Source: Paralvinella palmiformis
Taxonomy: Eukaryota > Annelida > Polychaeta > Terebellida > Alvinellidae
DNA length: 64,000 bases
Direction: 5' to 3'
NCBI GenBank assembly: GCA_025642065.1
Contig: JAODUP010000032.1
Location: 791,501-855,500 of the forward strand
This document shows, one piece after another, positions 1 through 12,634 of the stretch; position 1 is the first letter of the stretch; every line of letters starts with the position of its first letter. The translations under genes were made by a program, and so were the position numbers. The notes below the pieces were generated by a model. That model saw only the letters and a program-made list of their open reading frames with translations, did not search any database and had not been told where the DNA came from.

Positions 1-677
1 TTATTAATTTATGTTTGTTTATTTATATGTATTAGTATGATGTTGATGTGTCTAGTGACATTATGAAAAACTTAATGTACAAACAGATTTGAGAATTAAT
101 GTGATTCAGTGACTTCTGTCCATAACCTTCATTTCTTCATAATATTTGTAATTTCTTTTTGTTTCATTTGGTGGTGTTTCATCTGTACACTGACAACATT
201 TAATAGAACTTGCTTTATTAGTAGATAAATCTCACAGCTGATCCAAAAGCTGTTAATTATACTATTATCAAGAAAGGGAGACAGTTCTGAATTGCTTGTT
301 TATACAGAGCTTTCTTTGTAAGCAGGGTACAACTTGAGTTCATGTTGAACTGTGAAATTAATCATGAATGATGATATTGTTAGCAAAATGGGATGCCCAG
401 AAAGAGAGCTCCAATCACCTTATCTTTCATAATGTTGTATTTTTTGTTTGGGAAGAATGATTCTATAAAGTAAGTGTGTTTATTGTAGTCTCACCGCACT
501 ACATTTGTACCATATATCTGTCCCCTTGTGTTACTATAAAAATATTTGTCAATGTCAGTTCTTGCTGAAACTCAACAAATTGATTCTTGTGAGATGAGAG
601 CTGTTTGATAAAAGAAGTAATCTACCCTTTGATGTTTACCATTTAGCACTCAACATAATTTACATTTTATTGTAAAG
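1..677. other. Unassigned, probably intronic DNA
   Basis: No coding exon or recognisable repeat is seen here. Because the exon at 678 begins in mid-codon, this stretch is probably the end of an intron of the PH-domain gene whose upstream exons lie outside the window. Confidence 0.5.
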
Positions 678-720
678 GTGGGCTGAAGCCATTAAACAAG
701 CTGGTGAAGTACAGAATGAG
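678..720 (+). CDS. PH-gene exon A (end of an upstream PH domain?)
   Basis: The acceptor is TTGTAAAG and the donor GAG|GTAAGT. Codon phase is 2 in and 0 out. The peptide WAEAIKQAGEVQNE resembles the C-terminal helix of a PH domain whose body must lie upstream of the window. Confidence 0.75.
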
Positions 721-1434
721 GTAAGTTATTTTTATAAATTTAACTAAAATGCTTGTTGGAAGTTTATTTGATCCCCAAGCATATGTCAGATGATACTGCA
801 GTTTACTTGTCTATATACACTCATTATTCTCTGAATATAGTCAGCAGGTATTGTCACATTTAGAGTTTGGCATATGTTATGTTATAGTATACATTTAAGC
901 CGAATAAACATTTTAGAACTACTGTTACAGCTAAACAGTGTCATGAACTACCAAATTTAAAAAAAAGTATGCATTTCAAACAGTTAGACTGGAAATCATA
1001 ATATCTTCAGAACATTTTATAAACATAATAAATGACATTCATGACTATATGTTATAGAATATTTTTGGTGAAATCAGTTGAAAATTAATGAGTTGAAATT
1101 TAACTATTTATGTTGCTCTCTTAACAAATTTAGAATCCTATATCATAAGTAGTTTTGTTGTTAAAATAGAAATGAATTTCTTCCTTAATTAGAAAAGGTG
1201 CACTATGGGAAAATGTACTTATTATCAGTAGCTATCATTATTTTTTCTGAAGTTGTATTCAGATAAATGTTCAAATATTTGCTAATCTAAACACCATTAC
1301 TTTGTACAGAAAATCGTGATGTGATTTCACTTGTAATATTAACAGAACAAATAGCAATTTTACACTTAAGAATATGATATATTTTATATTGTGTTATACC
1401 CTTCATGATGTATGTCTGTCTGCATGTATGTGTT

Positions 1435-1492
<58 letters not shown>

Positions 1493-1583
1493 TAGACAGT
1501 CAGAAATCATTAATCCGACAAAGATTTGTCACTTGATAATATGTTAGATAAATATGTCAGATTATCGAGTCTGTGACATACCA

Positions 1584-1626
<43 letters not shown>

Positions 1627-4508
1627 CTTTAGATAGAACATAAATGTGTAGTGATGTGTATTACCACCTGCAATAAATAATGTGTATTTCTCAGGCTTCT
1701 GCTGAGAAACACGGCAGCATCTTCTATTAAAAATACTAGATATCAGACAAGGGGTCAATCAGTTCAATTCCAGAATTGGAATTGATGGGCAATTCCAGTT
1801 TTAGAATTGGAATTGCTTATTTAAAAAAGATGGAATTGGAATTGAAGTTTGCTACCAAAAAAATTACACCCACAAATTAATTTACCATTTAATTTTTTAA
1901 TTCAGAAATATTTCTTCCATGATAATCCTACTTGGAATATAAACTATTCGGAGTAGGTATTCCAAGTAGGTACTCAGAGTAGGTATTTGGAATACCTACT
2001 GATGTTAAAAGTAGTAGGTAAAAAAGAATAGGTAAAAAATTGAATTGGGATTGATAAATTTGATGTGGAATTGAAATTGACCAAATGGAATTGAGTGGAA
2101 TTAGAATTGACAAAATGGAATATGTCTGCTAGATATAGATAAATGATTTTATCTTTCTTCATCTCTCCAACAGGATAATGTATGGCTTGATATCAGTTCG
2201 CACAATGTCAGCTTGCCGGCACTGAGTATAAGACGTCCTGAGTGTTATGGATATCTTTATAAGATGGGTAACAGTAACAAGGTTTGGAGACGGAGATATT
2301 GTGTCCTGAAGGATGGTTGTCTCTATTACTATGAGAATTTGAATTCTTGCACAGCTAAAGGTATGATTTAGCCTTTCCTCTTCTTTAATACATGCACATT
2401 AACACACACATGTGCACACACACACACACACAAACATGAACACACACACGTAAATCCCCCCCCCCACACACACACACACACACACACACACATGCATTAC
2501 AAAACACTTTGTGAGCCTATATACTCCAAAACAGCGATTCAAATAACTGCCATTTTAAATAAACTTAAATCTACTAGTGCAATTTCTGAAAAACAATTGC
2601 AATTCCTTTCACCTGCCCAGGAGCCAAGACCTCATTTTTTCTATATGATTCTTAAAATTTACAAAGAGAATAGTTGTTGGACAATATCAAACATAATGCC
2701 CCCAGAAAGACCAATAGTGTCTGACTGTTACAGTGAATCCAAAAATGTATCATCTTTCATAGATAATCATTTAAAGTATATTGCATATAAAACACATATG
2801 ATTTTGTAGAAAAAATAAAAGCCTTAAGTTTGCCTGATAATTGCTTGCTTATAACATTAGATGTTGAAAGTATGTACACTAATATAGATCACACCAATGG
2901 GTTATAAGCTATCAGGGACATAGTGGGAAATTATTCCATATATGATCCAGTCATAGAACTTTTAGAATTATCTTGGAAGAGTAATGACTTCTTGTTTAAT
3001 TATGAATGGTTCATCCAAAACGTAGATAACTCTATGGGTAATGATTGGGCACCACACTACGCCGATAGTTACATGGTAAATTTGAGAACAAAGCATTGTT
3101 AAATGTCAATTAAAACCTCACAGCTACTACCAGTATTTGGTTGATGTTTTCATAATATGGCCACATGGCAAAGAGTTTCTAAACATTTTTAACACACATG
3201 AACCACTCATTAAATTTAAATCTTCTATCTGTGCTGATTTGGTCAATTATTTAGATATCACTGCATTTAAAGACCCTAAAAAAATAACTTACTAACCACC
3301 ATATTTTTTTAAACCAACTGATAGTCATCAGATGTAATACAAACATTCTTCTCATCCCAATCATACCTTTAATGGTTTATTAGGATCACAAATTATGTGA
3401 TTTTTTAGAATATGTTCTAACGAGAAGGACTTTGATAAGGCATGGGGGTATTCTTTTTCAAGCCTTGTGTAAAAGAAATTACTCTAAAAGATGGCAGCAT
3501 ATTATTAAAGGCAAAACTGTTAGGGAATTGCAAATACAACAACGTCGGTCAAATACCACTATTCCAACTACCAGCTGTTGGGGTTCAAAACCATGCAATA
3601 TTATTAGCTGCAAAATGTGTGATCTAATAATTGGACTGCTCTTCCTGATTACAATCGTCCATCTCTTGGTGATTATATTTTAGTACTGATTGAACAGAAA
3701 AACAACGCAGATTCTGATTGGCGGGACCAAATTAATAGATTAAAATGAGAAACCGTCTAGATTAATACCCTGGATATAAATAAATAAATACATTAGAATA
3801 ATAGAATGTCTCCTGAAGCTCTGAAAAGGTTTGTCACAAACACAACTCCCAAAACACAACTATTCAACCAACCATTACTATGTTTGAAAAGCAATGAGGT
3901 ATCTTAATATCAATTGTTATATGGCAAGGTATGACTAATTAATTTCTTTGTGAAGTATATTTTAAGTTTATTTTTTATTATTAGTGCAATATCAATGACT
4001 AACCTTGGCATTTTCACACCTGTATAAACATATTAATTCCATTCAATTGTCATTGGGATGTTTTCTAAACACCAGGTTACATAATTTCACAAGTAGAACA
4101 AAAAAGATCTATGGGCTAAAGTACATCATTTCCTAGTGGAAATTGTGTATATTAGCCTTTAGCAATATAGTAACATTAGACATTCTATGCAACCTGATGA
4201 AGATTTGAATAAGTCGAAAATGATCATTGCAATTGGGTTGAGTCATGTTGTAATGCTGCTACAAGTATTGATCTGAATTTATTCTAATTTATACTTATAT
4301 TATTCAATTATTCTGTGTATTATTACTTTACTTTTCTTTTTTAAGCTTTATTCTGATTAATCCACGCAATCAATCAATTTTTGGCTGTACTGTAGTACAC
4401 AAATCCTTGTTTTGTGTGGATAATAGTGAATTGTTAATATTTACTTTTATATGATCTTCTTCTATTTTTTTTTAGTAATTTGTCTTTTCCTTACATTTTG
4501 ATTATTTA

Positions 4509-4554
<46 letters not shown>

Positions 4555-6315
4555 AGAACTTGTTTCACATTATAATTGCCTTTTGAATAAAGTATAACAC
4601 CTGGGCCAGCACCTTAGCTATCTTGGCACTGTCTTAAGATATACCACTGCCAAAAACTATGGTAACTACAGATAAGCATACAAATACAATAGTTGGTATT
4701 TGGTGGAAATGTGTTGCATACTCAAAGACAGTGAATCCTGGCTTGTGCAGCACCAGTGGAAAACCTATTCTTAATATTTTGGCCGTAGGGAAACCAAATT
4801 TCAATACAGATTAGACCATTTTAAAGCTATTAATTTTTATTATGTGTTATGATTATTGTTCTGTCTGTGGTGAAGATGATATAAAGTGGTAATATTTGAC
4901 AGATTGGTCTCAAAGGACGCCAACCCTGCCCAGTCCAGTACTAATTATGGTATACAATACATTGCCATGATAAGGCAGTTATAGACTACTCGTCAATAAA
5001 ATGATTGGTGGAGTTAATAACTTTTCTGCTTTGTAGATACTCTAGTGTAGGTATTTAAACAGATTTGTGATGACGGAAGCCATTTTTGGTTTAATTTTGT
5101 AATTGTATTTTATGTTCATTATCATATTACAGCCATGGAATGGATCTTTCCCCTGGAAATGCATTTTATCAGCTTCCTTGCTCAGTTGTGGGATAGAAGA
5201 TTTCAGTTTAAGACAGTGGATCAGGCGGAGTATTCAGATTTGCTCCATTTATCCATCTGTATACATTACCAGATAGACTAGCACATAAATCTTTATTCCC
5301 TGGATTTAATAGACATTTAAAACAGTCAGCTAATACTAAAACCATTATATACGCCGCTAAATGTTATTATTTAACTGTCGTTTTAAAATGAGGGCCACTA
5401 ATCACTGGTCCCAGTGGTGACCTTAATATATGTACAAGGACAGTATGAGAGACAGACTCATGTTTTAGGAAGAATATTAAATATTTGGTGACTTATATAT
5501 TTGTAAAAATAGAAGATTTGTGTATATTTATTTCATTTATTACTGGTTGTGCATGATGAGGATATTGAACATCTTTTCAGTAGACTTTGTGATCCCCTAC
5601 AAGTCATCATCCAGACTGATAATTCCCAGATTTTTGTTTGAACATTTTCGAATTATATAAGCAGATGCTTCTTGCACCGGCCCGTGTAGAATCTCGCACA
5701 GTTATTAGCACTGTGACAAGTTAAAACGTTTCAAAAGCAATAGTAAAAGTGATTTCAAGAGCATTATTTGTTTGTTTTTCCAGGTGTGGCACATTTTCAT
5801 GGTTATACAGTAGAAAACTCCCTACCATACAATAAACAGTTTGGCTTCATGTTGATTCCACCTGACAAAGATATGAGGACATTTTATTTATATGCTGAAA
5901 ATGAGACTGAAATGAAAAGGTGAGCTACTGAATGCTTGTTTCAGTTTACTTTCAGATTAAGTATGTAGCTTTGAGTTATGCTACTAAAGACTATTATGTA
6001 GATTTAATATAGTGTTCTTTCTAAAAGGGGCTATTCTGTAGCCTTTTACAGCAACACATGTGTTTAGAGGTAGCTAAAAGGTGGATAGAAATGATGTATG
6101 AGTGATATTATTTACACTAAAAAAAAACCTTAAGCAGATAAGCTTTAAAGATACATTTAAAAATTTTAAGAGATTACACACTAATATAATCACCAAATGA
6201 CTTGGTCGCAGACAAAGGTATCTATAATGAAATCTGATTGAATGACTTAAGATTTCGGAATGAGTTTTTTGTGGACAAGAAAGCACACAGGTATTCTGGT
6301 AGTGTGCCATTAGTA

Positions 6316-6365
<50 letters not shown>

Positions 6366-7375
6366 TGGATCCTGATAATCTAAAAATATTATGCTTCCTT
6401 AGGGATTTGGATAATTTCATTGCTGATATACAGCTATAAATGACTTGGGATCTAAAAATTGAACAATGATGAAACGGATATTATTCATTTGGTTTTCACA
6501 TTTCCTGATGTCCATAAAAACATTGTTACACAATAGTGAATCCTTCATTACCCATAATCGGCCAGCAACAAATATAGTTTAATTTTTAGTAAATATATTA
6601 ATATGACTAAACATATTACTTCAGTATGCAGAGCTGCCTAATACAATTTTAAAGACATCTGCTGTATAAAACTGTTATTGACACAACAAGGATTTGTTAC
6701 AGTGATCATACCTCTGTTACATCTCATGTAGATTATTTTAACTCCATACTATATAGCATGTCAAATTATAGCATCAGTTATCTTCAGTGAATTCAGAATG
6801 GTGCAGCTCATGCAGTGAAAAATACTTCAAAATATGATTTATCATTCAAATAAAAATAAAATTTTATGCATATTCATTTCAGTATTTACTTAAACTATTA
6901 AATCTGTCAGTGGGAGTTCACCTGGGTGGCAGTGTAAATTCATATCCACTAGAAGAAAAAAAAACATCCCTAAATCACATCTTATCAAATGGTGTTGCAG
7001 ATATGTGCATCTTAATTCATAAGTCATATGGTAAATGTGGATATAGTGAAACAGTTTGAACTTAGAATTAAATATTATTCTTAAAAGTTTAAATATTTTC
7101 TTATTATTCCTCTTTTCAGGTTCCTTTTTTTGTAAATAATATCTATCATTCAACATTTCTAATTGGGTTTTAAATACATTATTTTTTTAGCTTTCCTTGT
7201 ATAGTGTCTATGAATGGCTCCTGCTTTTAAAATATCTTTATTAAATGTACACTATTATTAGTACTACTACTATTAAAATCATTGTCAAAATTATCTTTGT
7301 TTATTTCCATTCAGATGGCTCACAGCATTCATTGAAAGTCTCAGTAAGTGGGTCAAGGCCAGTGAGTATGAGTGA
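678..7375 (+). CDS. PH-domain protein, C-terminal four exons (5'-partial)
   Basis: Four exons join in phase: 678-720, 2174-2360, 5784-5919 and 7315-7375 (TGA at 7373-7375). The visible product is about 142 residues. It opens with WAEAIKQAG, which looks like the last helix of a preceding PH domain, then has a linker of roughly 25 residues. A second PH domain follows: CYGYLYKMG (beta 1), KVWRRRYCVLKDGCLYYYEN (basic beta1-beta2 loop and beta 3), GVAHFHGYTVE, TFYLYAENETEMKRW (last strand and invariant helix Trp), ending KWVKASEYE. The K-x-W-R-R-R patch suggests phosphoinositide binding at membranes. Tandem PH domains at a C-terminus occur in several adaptor and GEF families; I cannot choose among them. 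Introns hold a Penelope-like relic and a LINE relic. Confidence 0.85.
1447..1624. repeat. Two (AT)n tracts
   Basis: Pure TA runs of about 40 bp at 1447-1490 and 1585-1624, inside the first PH-gene intron. Chance ORFs here code only for Ile-Tyr runs. Confidence 0.95.
1762..2120. repeat. GGAATTG-rich degenerate repeat
   Basis: The unit GGAATTGGAATTG and its complement CAATTCCA recur many times. A central palindromic part, around 1945-2020, is built of TAGGTATTCCAAGTAGGTA and its inverse. This looks like a decayed MITE or satellite-like repeat; no ends could be fixed. Confidence 0.45.
2174..2360 (+). CDS. PH-gene exon B (PH domain first half)
   Basis: The acceptor CCAACAG and donor AAAG|GTATGA bound 187 bp, phase 0 in and 1 out. 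It encodes the linker and the first three strands of the PH domain, including the basic KVWRRRYCVLKDG segment. Confidence 0.85.
2405..2491. repeat. (CA)n tract with C-run
   Basis: Imperfect dinucleotide CA repeat with a run of C at about 2457-2464, between PH exon B and the Penelope-like relic. Confidence 0.9.
2492..3780 (+). mobile_element. Penelope-like retroelement relic (RT domain)
   Basis: Read across several frames and stops, the plus strand gives a Penelope-like reverse transcriptase in the right order. The pieces are PPERPIVSDCYSES (2700s), LDVESMYTNID (about 2858-2890), MGNDWAPHYAD (about 3034-3065), an FHNMATWQ/IIWPHGKEF segment (about 3150), YLDITAFKDP (about 3250) and GSKPCNIISCKMC (about 3590-3620), the Cys-containing connector seen before the GIY-YIG domain. 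At least four frame breaks make it dead. It sits in the intron between PH exons B and C, same strand as the host. No endonuclease domain or terminal repeat was found. Confidence 0.75.
3781..5783. other. PH-gene intron B remainder
   Basis: No gene seen. It contains an (AT)n run at 4512-4550 and AT-rich DNA that may include the 3' part of the Penelope-like relic (about 4180-4400), which I could not confirm. Confidence 0.5.
5784..5919 (+). CDS. PH-gene exon C (PH domain middle)
   Basis: A pyrimidine-rich acceptor TTTTTCCAG precedes 136 bp, phase 1 in and 2 out, donor AAAAG|GTGAGC. It encodes the middle PH strands and the start of the C-terminal helix (AENETEMK). Confidence 0.85.
6320..6362. repeat. 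(AT)n tract
   Basis: About 40 bp of pure TA directly abutting the 5' edge of the truncated LINE copy that follows. Confidence 0.95.
6363..7285 (+). mobile_element. CR1-like LINE relic, 5'-truncated
   Basis: The sequence runs parallel to the better copy at 48940-49860. Matching landmarks are ACTGGATCCTGA, TTCATTGCTGATAT, TCAGTATGCAGAGCTGCCTA, CGTTACATCTCATGT-like text and GAATTCAGAATGGTG. The 3' end TGAATGGCTCCTG...TTAAATGTACA then meets an ATT/ACT-rich tail. It encodes remnants of the RT thumb and C-terminal region with many stops. Host and element share orientation. Confidence 0.7.
7315..7375 (+). CDS. PH-gene terminal exon D
   Basis: The acceptor CATTCAG is followed by 61 bp ending in TGA. 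It encodes RWLTAFIESLSKWVKASEYE, with the conserved PH-helix Trp and a short tail. A LINE 3' end lies only about 30 bp upstream of the acceptor. Confidence 0.85.
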
Positions 7376-9260
7376 GTTAGAAGAAATCCTGGTTTGTGAT
7401 AATCAGTTGTTTATCATATGAAAGCATTTCATATTTCTACCCCACATCACTATTGTTTTTTATTTTATATTTACTGTGTGTGTGTGTGTGTGTGTGTGAG
7501 TGTTATACACCAATATTTACATACACACATATACAGCTATATCTGTAATTATTACTGGCAAAGATATTACATTCCAATAAGGTGGATATTTTTTTATTAT
7601 CATTTACATATAGAATATGTATGTCTTTGGTATTTTCAATATAATTATTTAGAATGTTTACTCTGATTATTTTCATATAAATATTTTCATATGTGTGTGT
7701 TTCAAAGTAACACTATGTAAAATTTTAAGCATTCTTTTTATCAGTCATAAACATGGCCACCAGTCAGTGTATTAGTTATTTGTATTGTCTTAAGAGTTAA
7801 GCTGCAATTAATATTACCTATATACAGTGTACGTGAAATTATTGTTCTTTTAAGTTTTCCAGAATATAAGTAACTGAGCTGAAACACTATGGACTTTCTC
7901 ACATTTGATATGAGTAAAGTGAAATTATTGTGGGTTTTTATGTAGCCATGTTTCATCATACCAGCAATTCTACGACATAATTATTTTTAAGTATGCATGC
8001 CAGGTACATATAGAGAGTAATGCATGCTTCCAGAAAAGTAGGATATGGTAATGAAATATGAAATGTGTTCATTTTCATTTTGTTAGATATTGATTGATTC
8101 ATATCTTATATGTATATAGAGAGATAGAGTGGTGTTGATGTCTAGCGCCATAAGCCAAATCTCGTCTTTTGGTTTTAGTAAAAGCTTCCTGAATTATATG
8201 TTATAAATATGGCAGGAATTAGTTTAAAGAAATAGATTTTGAATATATTGGTCTGTAAGTGAAATAGAATGGTTGGGATGGTATATACTATTTGGCATTC
8301 TTCCTGTTTCTGTGAGCAATTAGTACATCATGTTTTTTATTGTTCATTATTATTTTATAATAGTTGATTATTTTACTGCAATTATTCTAGGCACTGTCGC
8401 ATTAGAAGGCCTATTTACAAAGATTTATATTACAGTTTGTTGTGTCTTGGGATAACTTTCTCATCCGGTATGTGGAATGCAATACTTAATTTGTAGACTG
8501 TTTTGTATTATTACCAAAATGATGTTGTAAAAGCACGTATAAATTAAATAATAATTCTGACATTCCAAATACTTATAGGTGCCAAAAATTGGGAAACAAT
8601 CAATGTGTGACATGATGTCAGCACTATTGTCCGTGTTAATATGTATTCATCTTACTACATAGATCTCAAATCTTAATATGCGTCTTTAAATTTATAAAGG
8701 ATGTTACTCATCTCAGTAGAGATAACAATTCTCGACTTAGAAACGTATAGTCATTCATTCTCATTTGTTTTACATAGTGAGATTAAAGTATCATAAAAAT
8801 ATCAAGAAAGAGATTATCCTCAGCAAACTTCACTACCGGTACTTCAATGGGATTAAATTTATAATTTTAGCTTTATATTTGCATTTTGGCTCTTTGTCTT
8901 CACTTTACTATTTGTTTATGTGGAGTATTTATGTGAATTCATATATTTTTAGATTTATTTCCCTTGTAGGGTCAGTGCCAGGTAACTTTCGTAAATATGA
9001 TTTTGTTTAGAATATATTTGTTCGGTTGACACTTGTTTACATTGTTATAAACAGTTTGTTGTACTTAGTGAGGTCAAACTTCAAGAACATCTGGTCTGTA
9101 TCTGACTTAAAAATTGGATTCTTACAGATGAAGTAGACTGACTTCACCTGCAGTTTGAACTGGATTATTTAATATGTGGTTGTGTTCAAATTTTGACATC
9201 ATTTATAATTTGTGTGAAAATATTTGTATTAGTCCTGATAATTTGAAATAAAAGTGAACT
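7376..9260 (+). other. Probable 3' UTR of the PH-domain gene
   Basis: No further exon is recognisable after the TGA. The first convincing AATAAA-type signal checked downstream is at 9247-9252, giving a 3' UTR near 1.9 kb; earlier cleavage is possible. A (GT)n run lies at 7474-7498. Confidence 0.35.
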
Positions 9261-11289
9261 CTTCTTTTAATTAGGCACGAAATAGTTCATTATAGTCTAC
9301 CAACGAGTTATTAAACATATCTTACCTTTCACAAGAGCTACGACCATTAGCGGAGCTGTATTTAATTTCATGTGATGGAGTGAATTCTTTGTTTAACATC
9401 AGTACTGGTTACACCTAGGACACATTTTTAATATTTTAAGCCATAAAAATGTCAGGTTCTGTAGCCAGCGATTGATACTTCTAAATTCCCAGTTATTGTC
9501 ATGTAGACCAACCATTTATTATCAGACAAAAGATACAATGCTGCTTATGGAGTTCTTTCCACAAAACATCCAACTGAAGTTTATTTGAAATTCAGCTATA
9601 GGTAGAAATGTCATTATATTTGTTTTTAATGTATACTTTCATGGGTGCCTGCTTATATTTCTGCATATACTAATGTGAATGTGTATGTACCTTTTAAGAA
9701 CATTTTCCTGGCCAGAATCTTATTCTAAAATTCAACTATAGCAAGGTCTAAAGATATATGGAACAGTTAGTGAGTTGCTTAGTCATCGTAGTTACTGAAG
9801 AATAAAATAATACTAAAACTAGTGTTAACATATGAAACCGTGACCTGTATGATGTAACTGCATTTTCACCGTATTGTGATATACTCTTATTGAAGCACTA
9901 TTTATAGCATTATTCTTTTGATGTTAATTTTATAGCTTACGCTCTATTGTGTAAACTAGTATTTTTACTTTAATGTGCACATGTGCTGGCCACTTCTTAG
10001 CAGGCTTAAAAACATTATGTTCACACGCGAGTTTACATGTTTCTGGTTAATAGCTAACTGCTCATCATCTGCCACAATACAGTGTGTGTGTGTGTATACT
10101 AGGTATGTCCAGGATTTACTTCTTCCTATCCTGATGCAAGCTGAATAAATATGACGAATTAAACATTTCCTTGCAATATTGTTATTCATTCACACAGTTT
10201 ATGAATGAACATATTTATTAAATGTGTCACATTTTCTGTATGTCTTCTGAATGTATAGGTACATTAACATGATACTATAAATGTACAATTTATTTCTGGT
10301 AAAATTTCTTATATGGCAGCATTTCAACATACCTACATGGTTTCATGTTAGTTGCTAGTGATCTCTTTCTAGGAACATATAATAGAAGTAGAGACAGTGA
10401 AATAATTTCCAATCATTTGTTTATTTCCTTATCCATAAATATTGATGTAAAAACTGCAGTCTCTTCATTCGCACTATTAATTCATGACCTATTTTGGCGA
10501 CTCCTACCTGACACAGAACAAACAAAAAATGTAATAAATGAAACTGGAACATTTTCAAACACCAAACTCATTTGCTGCTGTACATAATTCTAGGGAGGTT
10601 GAAATGGGTGAATAGCTGAGAATACAACGAACTAGCCTGGAATGATACAGCAAACTGTAGCTGTCAACAATAATTTAATGCATGATGATTACCTAGAATT
10701 GTTTTTAAAATAAGCATCACTTAATATGACAGGAACTGTATCAAGTGCTTCACATGGCATGGGGAAGAACTACCGATGATCCTATGATCTGTAAATATTA
10801 GTCCGAAACACAGATGGCATGGTTTTAATGTATGCATCTATGTAAGAGATCATCTGTACACAGAATCACAACAATGGTGGCACTTTCAGCCATTTGTATT
10901 TCTATCCGACAGCACAGCTGAAGGTTCTGTACCATGTCACAGATCAATAAATACCTAATTCACTTTCACAGTTGCTCCAGTTAGTTTACAGGTTTTGCAT
11001 TAAACAACTATATTGTCAAGCATATACTACTGAACATGTTTAGCTGGAATACATCATCTTTGAAAATGTAAACAAAAAACTAAAATGATCTTTTCTCAAC
11101 ATGGTTGTTATGTTTTATAACCGACATTGACAAAGAAATGATGCGCTACATGGACACTAAATATCCACAGTAGTTGGTAACATGTCATTTATCATTATCT
11201 ATAAAATGTACTGCAATTCAAAATGTTAATGACAAAGTCGCAGCAAACTGGAAAGGACATCCTATCGAAATTAAACGAAGATCAAATAG
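9261..11289. other. Intergenic region
   Basis: Convergent spacer between the plus-strand PH gene and the minus-strand gene ending near 11310. Only short chance ORFs and a small (GT)n run at about 10081-10096 were noted. Confidence 0.5.
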
Positions 11290-11309
11290 ATTCCACATGG
11301 TAATAAAAC

Positions 11310-11315
11310 TTTATT
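11310..11315 (-). terminator. Candidate polyadenylation signal
   Basis: AATAAA on the minus strand, 376 bp beyond the stop codon of the Ser-rich protein gene, which would give a compact 3' UTR. Confidence 0.5.
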
Positions 11316-11690
11316 GAACTCTCCATTAGAGAGCCACAAAAGATGGTCTCCATTAGCAGACAACAGATCACATCTTATCATTATTACAGCAATTACAAAT
11401 AAAATAGATTACTGATTGTTTCATTAGGTTGTGACGTACTCATCATGACCATCATTCATCATGAACAACTCAGAAATTCCCTGAAGAAAAAACACTCAGC
11501 ATTTTTATGCAACAAAATTCTCAAAGCATACAACATATTTTGTATGGCATGGCATACTATATTATCAGTACAATTATTTATTGTACATTTTGGTGAATCT
11601 GAATGACGCTGTGATAACACAGAACAGCCAGCATGTGGACTGGTTGCACCATAGCACACACTATTGATAAAGCATCAAGTCAAGCTGGTG

Positions 11691-12634
11691 CTATTCCATC
11701 ACATGCAGGTCTTGCAGATGTTGCGAGACCGTGTCGATTTCCTTTCGTTGCACAATGAAGTTCTGATTTTCACACTCTGCCAACTGAAGCTTTGTAACGT
11801 CAAGATCGTCAAGTGATTTCGAGCGAGTGACACAGGCCTGCTGACTGTTACCGTGCTGCGTCTTCTCGGGTGTGCTGCAGTTAGAACTGCTGATTTTGGG
11901 GTCAGCATGACTCTTGTCGGGAACCATTTCAAAAAATGAAGTGCCAACTGAAGAATACTGACTCTGACTTAGACTACAAGACATGTGGCTGTAAGTTGAA
12001 TTCACACTAGTGTATGGTGAAGACATTGTCATAGGACAGTATGTCGACGTCACAGTACCATAAGTCTTTTCAAGTGACTGCCTCCAAGGCAACTCGTACG
12101 GCTTTCTGAAGCGCTTCATACGTGACAGCTTTAGCCGTGATAATCTGTGGGCTCTGGAATCCTGTTCCAACTCCTCTTGTCTGTACTTTTCTCCAAAATC
12201 CAAACACTCACAGGCAGTGCTATTTTTCATGATGGGCTTCCGAAGCAACGAAGATGTTGGCAGCGATGGTGATGACGACAGTGAAGATGATGAAGCTGAA
12301 GTGGACGGCTGTGTGAAGGTGGCTAGGCCGGTGGAAAGACTAGTGACGAACTGCGAGTTCAAATGAATGATCCGGTACATGCCCTTTGTTGGGCTGTTAG
12401 CCGGCGTACCAGCACCAGTAATGCTTGGTTCACTATGGTTGCGGTTGCGCGGACAGAGACTGCTTTGACGGAAACGCAGCTCCTGCTCACGCAGATACTG
12501 CTTCCTGCTATCTGTCACCGTGCTCAGCATACCAAGCTCACTGAGAGCCGAATCTAAGTCCATAGCAGATTGGTTGACGTCAGACGGAGAAGGCTTCGGG
12601 CAACAATAGCAACCATCATAAACATCCATCATGG
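11691..12634 (-). CDS. Terminal coding exon of an unidentified Ser-rich protein
   Basis: A 944-bp open exon follows a strong acceptor (TTTTATTGTTTCAG|CC at 12635). The first ATG of the exon (12630-12632) gives 313 residues and may be the true start; coding could also enter from an upstream exon. The product is intracellular-looking, with no membrane segment in the exon. It has MDLDSALSELGML near residue 27, a charged helix (SRKQYLREQELRFRQ), a Ser/Thr/Pro-rich middle, a basic stretch (RLSRLKLSRMKRFRKP) and an acidic end. The tail carries RSKSLDDLDVTKLQLAE and a helix ending SQHLQDLHVME, the part most likely to be conserved. Codon use and splice signal look genuine. I do not recognise the family. 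Confidence 0.8.
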
